Source: an uncultured Propionibacteriaceae bacterium (GTDB lineage Bacteria > Actinomycetota > Actinomycetes > Propionibacteriales > Propionibacteriaceae). Taken from it: DNA of 7,405 nt. Position 1 is the stretch's first letter, and every line of letters begins with the position of its first letter. The position numbers and the translations under genes were made by a program. The stretch is taken from the NCBI GenBank assembly GCA_936924635.1, contig CAKZHP010000021.1:1-7405 (forward strand), read 5' to 3'. The notes below the pieces were generated by a model. It had not been told where the DNA came from, made no database searches, and was given only the letters and a program-made list of their open reading frames with translations. Of the stretch, positions 5,573 through 7,405 are shown one piece after another.

Positions 5573-5946
5573 CAGATCTTCTCCCCGGTCTTGCGAGCGA
5601 TGCGGACCGAACGGCTGGCCGTGTACTCGGTGCCGTCAGGCCGGCGCTTGGTGACCTCCTCACGGGTATAGCCCACGCGGGTGGTCACCTCCTTGCCGTC
5701 CACCTTCACGACGAGCGCGACGTTGGAGACGTGGATCGGGGCCTCGGACGAGATGATCCCGCCCTTGGTCTGCTGACCCGACTGCGTCGCGCTGTCCTTC
5801 TTGTGACGCTTGACGATGTTCACGCCCGAGACGGTGACCCGCTCGCGCGGGACGTCCACGGCGAGCACCTCACCGACGAGGCCCTTGTCCTTGCCGGAGA
5901 TCACGCGGACGCGGTCGCCCTTCTTCACGTGCAGCGAGTTCGACAT
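5572..5946 (-). CDS. rplX: 50S ribosomal protein L24
   Basis: L24 is an assembly-initiating protein that binds domain I of 23S rRNA near the exit tunnel. The 124-residue product has a KOW motif at the N-terminus (KKGDRVRVISGKDKGLVGEV, about 8-27). This is followed by VSGVNIVKRHKK (39-50) and GGIISSEAPIHVSNVAL (62-78), which are classic L24 features. The C-terminal part is somewhat long because of a charged insertion (VTKRRPDGTEYTASRS) before VRIARKTGEKI. The ATG at 5946 follows the rplN stop after 1 nt (TGACATG), and the stop overlaps the rplE ATG. Confidence 0.97.
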   Translation of the reverse strand: MSNSLHVKKGDRVRVISGKDKGLVGEVLAVDVPRERVTVSGVNIVKRHKKDSATQSGQQTKGGIISSEAPIHVSNVALVVKVDGKEVTTRVGYTREEVTKRRPDGTEYTASRSVRIARKTGEKI

Positions 5947-5947
5947 G

Positions 5948-6316
5948 TCAGATCACCTCCGGGGCGAGCGAGACGATGCGCATGAAGCGACGCTCACGCA
6001 GCTCGCGGGCCACGGGGCCGAAGATGCGCGTGCCGCGGGGCTCGCCATCGGCGCGGAGGATGACGGCCGCGTTCTCGTCGAACTTGATGTAGGAGCCGTC
6101 GCCGCGGCGGTGGCTCTTCACGGTCCGGACCACGACGGCCTTGACGACGTCGCCCTTCTTGACGTTGCCGCCAGGGATCGCGTCCTTGACGGTGGCGACG
6201 ATCGTGTCACCGAGGTGGGCATAGCGACGCTTGGAGCCGCCGAGCACGCGGATGCACAAGATCTCCTTGGCACCGGTGTTGTCGGCGACCTTGAGTCGCG
6301 ACTCCTGCTGGATCAT
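5948..6316 (-). CDS. rplN: 50S ribosomal protein L14
   Basis: L14 sits on the subunit interface and helps form inter-subunit bridges with 16S rRNA. The product is exactly 122 residues, the standard bacterial length. It opens MIQQESRLKVADNTGAKEI and has VLGGSKRRYAHLGD (24-37) and VKKGDVVKAVVVRT (52-65). It also carries the signature RGDGSYIKFDENAAVIL (71-87) and RGTRIFGPVARELRERRFMRI (94-114). A clear Shine-Dalgarno precedes the ATG at 6316. It is the first gene of the classical spc operon and follows rpsQ after 58 nt, where I see no convincing promoter or terminator, so S10 and spc genes probably share transcripts here. Confidence 0.98.
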   Translation of the reverse strand: MIQQESRLKVADNTGAKEILCIRVLGGSKRRYAHLGDTIVATVKDAIPGGNVKKGDVVKAVVVRTVKSHRRGDGSYIKFDENAAVILRADGEPRGTRIFGPVARELRERRFMRIVSLAPEVI

Positions 6317-6322
6317 TTGTCA

Positions 6323-6328
6323 CTCCTT
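6323..6328 (-). promoter_or_regulatory. Shine-Dalgarno of rplN
   Basis: AAGGAG on the minus strand lies 6 nt before the rplN ATG, in the 58-nt gap after rpsQ. The good site and free spacing indicate independent initiation at the first gene of the spc block. Confidence 0.7.
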
Positions 6329-6374
6329 GTCCTACTGGTTCCCCGTGGGGCCTGGTGGGACGGTCGTTGTGGGC

Positions 6375-6647
6375 TTACTTGGCCTTCTCGAGGACCTCGA
6401 CCAGCCGCCAACGCTTGGTGGCGGACAGCGGTCGGGTCTCCATGACGCGGACGCGGTCACCCACGCCGGCCTCGTTGCTCTCGTCGTGCACCTTGAGCCG
6501 CTCGGTGCGACGCATGACCTTGCCGTACAGGCCGTGCTTCACCCGGTCCTCGACGGCGACCACGACGGTCTTGTCCATCTTGTCGGAGACGACGAGGCCC
6601 TCCCGGACCTTGCGCCCCGCGCGCTCGGTGACGGTCGACTCACTCAT
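6375..6647 (-). CDS. rpsQ: 30S ribosomal protein S17
   Basis: S17 is an early-assembling OB-fold protein that binds 16S rRNA in the small-subunit body. The 90-residue product has REGLVVSDKMDKTVVVAVEDR (about 15-35), VKHGLYGKVMRRTERLKVHDE (36-56), GDRVRVMETRPLSATKRWRLVE (63-84) and a normal LEKAK end. Two starts compete. The ATG at 6647 gives MSESTVTERAG, the more usual actinobacterial beginning. The GTG at 6653 adds two residues and overlaps the rpmC stop by 4 nt (GTGA), a common coupling geometry. GGGAAG upstream could serve either. The stop is TAA, unlike the TGA of the other ribosomal genes here. Confidence 0.96.
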   Translation of the reverse strand: MSESTVTERAGRKVREGLVVSDKMDKTVVVAVEDRVKHGLYGKVMRRTERLKVHDESNEAGVGDRVRVMETRPLSATKRWRLVEVLEKAK

Positions 6648-6649
6648 GC

Positions 6650-6883
6650 TCACTTCTTCCCTTCATCCGGATCCGGGACGATCCCGAGGACACGCTCCTG
6701 GATCACGGTGTAGATGCGCGCGATGTCCTTGCGGACCTCTCGCAGCCGGCCGTTCGACTCGAGCTGGCCGGTCTGGTGCTGGAACCTGAGGGAGAACAGC
6801 TCCTCCTTCAGCTCCACGACCTTGGCGTCCAGCTCAGAGCGGGACAGGCCGCGCAGATCCGCGGCGTTCAGCGAGCTGGCCAT
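6650..6883 (-). CDS. rpmC: 50S ribosomal protein L29
   Basis: L29 is a small helical protein at the polypeptide exit tunnel, part of the docking site for signal recognition particle and trigger factor. The 77-residue product has the two-helix antiparallel coil: LRGLSRSELDAKVVELKEELFSLRFQ-type helix 1 (10-35), the turn HQTGQLESNGRL (36-47), and helix 2 REVRKDIARIYTVIQER (48-64). A short acidic/basic tail (PDPDEGKK) follows. The ATG at 6883 overlaps the rplP stop by one base, which supports coupled translation. Confidence 0.96.
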   Translation of the reverse strand: MASSLNAADLRGLSRSELDAKVVELKEELFSLRFQHQTGQLESNGRLREVRKDIARIYTVIQERVLGIVPDPDEGKK

Positions 6884-7302
6884 CAGAGATCCCCTGCCTC
6901 ACGCTTGATGAACCTGGCCTTGAACGGGAGCTTGTGGATCGCGAGCCGCATGGCCTCGCGGGCCACGGCCTCGTCGACGCCCGAGAGCTCGAAGAGCACC
7001 CGTCCGGGCTTGATGTTGGCGACCCACCACTCCGGCGAACCCTTGCCGGAACCCATGCGGGTCTCGGCCGGCTTCTTGGTCAGCGGACGGTCCGGGTAGA
7101 CGTTGATCCAGACCTTTCCACCACGGCGGATGTGACGGGTCATGGCGATTCGGGCAGCCTCGATCTGACGGTTGGTCAGGTACGACGACTCCAGCGCCTG
7201 GATGCCGTACTCACCGAAGGCGAGCTTGGTGCCGCCCTTGGCGATCCCGTCCCGCTGGGGGTGGTGCTGCTTACGGTGCTTGACGCGACGTGGGATGAGC
7301 AT
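6883..7302 (-). CDS. rplP: 50S ribosomal protein L16
   Basis: L16 binds near the A site and elbow of aminoacyl-tRNA and is needed for late 50S maturation. The 139-residue product is full length. It starts MLIPRRVKHRKQHHP and has FGEYGIQALESSYLTNRQIEA (29-49), signature RRGGKVWINVYPDRP (59-73), signature TRMGSGKGSPEWWVA (81-95) and VLFELSGV (102-109). The ATG at 7302 lies 3 nt after the rpsC stop, with AGGAG about 9 nt upstream inside the rpsC tail. Gene order rpsC-rplP-rpmC-rpsQ is the standard end of the S10 operon. Confidence 0.98.
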   Translation of the reverse strand: MLIPRRVKHRKQHHPQRDGIAKGGTKLAFGEYGIQALESSYLTNRQIEAARIAMTRHIRRGGKVWINVYPDRPLTKKPAETRMGSGKGSPEWWVANIKPGRVLFELSGVDEAVAREAMRLAIHKLPFKARFIKREAGDL

Positions 7303-7305
7303 GGG

Positions 7306-7405
7306 TCACGCTCCTGCGTTCTCGGTGGCCGGCGCCTCGGCGGCGGCGTCCTCGGCCCGACGGCGACCGCCGCGCTCAGGACGGCCCGTGCCACCCTCGC
7401 GCCCC
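7306..7405 (-). CDS. rpsC: 30S ribosomal protein S3, C-terminal tail only
   Basis: Only the last 32 residues are in the window; the rest lies beyond the right edge. The visible tail is low complexity: GREGGTGRPERGGRRR, then an Ala/Glu-rich end. The KH domain and the S3 signature are not visible. The assignment rests on position immediately before rplP in the S10 operon order, the correct reading frame with no stop, and the Arg/Gly then Ala/Glu tail typical of actinobacterial S3. S3 is a small-subunit head protein at the mRNA entry channel. The TGA stop is 3 nt before the rplP ATG. Confidence 0.85.
   Translation of the reverse strand, partial: GREGGTGRPERGGRRRAEDAAAEAPATENAGA

Noticed and set aside
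6317..6374. Terminator or promoter in the rpsQ-rplN gap
   Set aside because: The CCCC-GT-GGGG palindrome has too small a loop to fold as a good hairpin, and no TANNNT with a -35 was found. Only the rplN Shine-Dalgarno is convincing.
1..7405. Mobile element, CRISPR array, tRNA or rRNA gene, or novel multi-gene system
   Set aside because: Nothing visible: no transposase, no regularly spaced repeats, no cloverleaf or rRNA motifs, and nearly all sequence is explained by conserved genes.

Overview
The window comes from a high-GC Gram-positive bacterium, almost certainly an actinomycete (Actinomycetota). The evidence is very GC-rich coding sequence, frequent GTG starts, and ribosomal protein sequences and gene order typical of that phylum. 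These include a 61-residue zinc-type S14, an S3 with an Arg/Gly and Ala/Glu tail, and an S5 with an RG-rich N-terminus. The order is tentatively Propionibacteriales-like, but that is an impression from protein similarity and not a demonstrated placement.

Positions 1992-7405, all on the minus strand, hold the end of the S10 operon running straight into the spc operon. In transcription order they are rpsC (tail only), rplP, rpmC, rpsQ, rplN, rplX, rplE, rpsN, rpsH, rplF, rplR, rpsE, rpmD and rplO. Every gene is intact. Most junctions are 1-nt overlaps (TGATG) or gaps of 1-15 nt, which suggests translational coupling. The only larger gaps are rpsQ-rplN (58 nt) and rpsN-rpsH (129 nt). The products are core parts of the 30S and 50S subunits made together in balanced amounts. 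Just after rplO lies a strong GC-rich hairpin with a cUUCGg tetraloop in the minus-strand RNA, the likely transcription terminator. The usual next gene, secY, is not there.

Positions 1050-1881 (plus strand) hold a class I SAM-dependent methyltransferase of the HLQCH-type family, convergent with rplO. It is broken by two separate single-base deletions. Restoring both bases gives a clean 277-residue protein. Positions 1-930 (minus strand) hold the first 310 residues of a glycoside hydrolase family 3 beta-N-acetylhexosaminidase (NagZ-like) with its catalytic motifs intact, running off the window. It is divergent from the methyltransferase. The 119-bp gap between them carries a 21-bp imperfect tandem repeat and a possible leaderless promoter for the hydrolase.

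I see no mobile element, CRISPR array, tRNA, rRNA or undescribed multi-gene system. The parts worth a second look are the terminator and break in the spc operon, the decayed methyltransferase, the extended L5, and the structured rpsN-rpsH gap.
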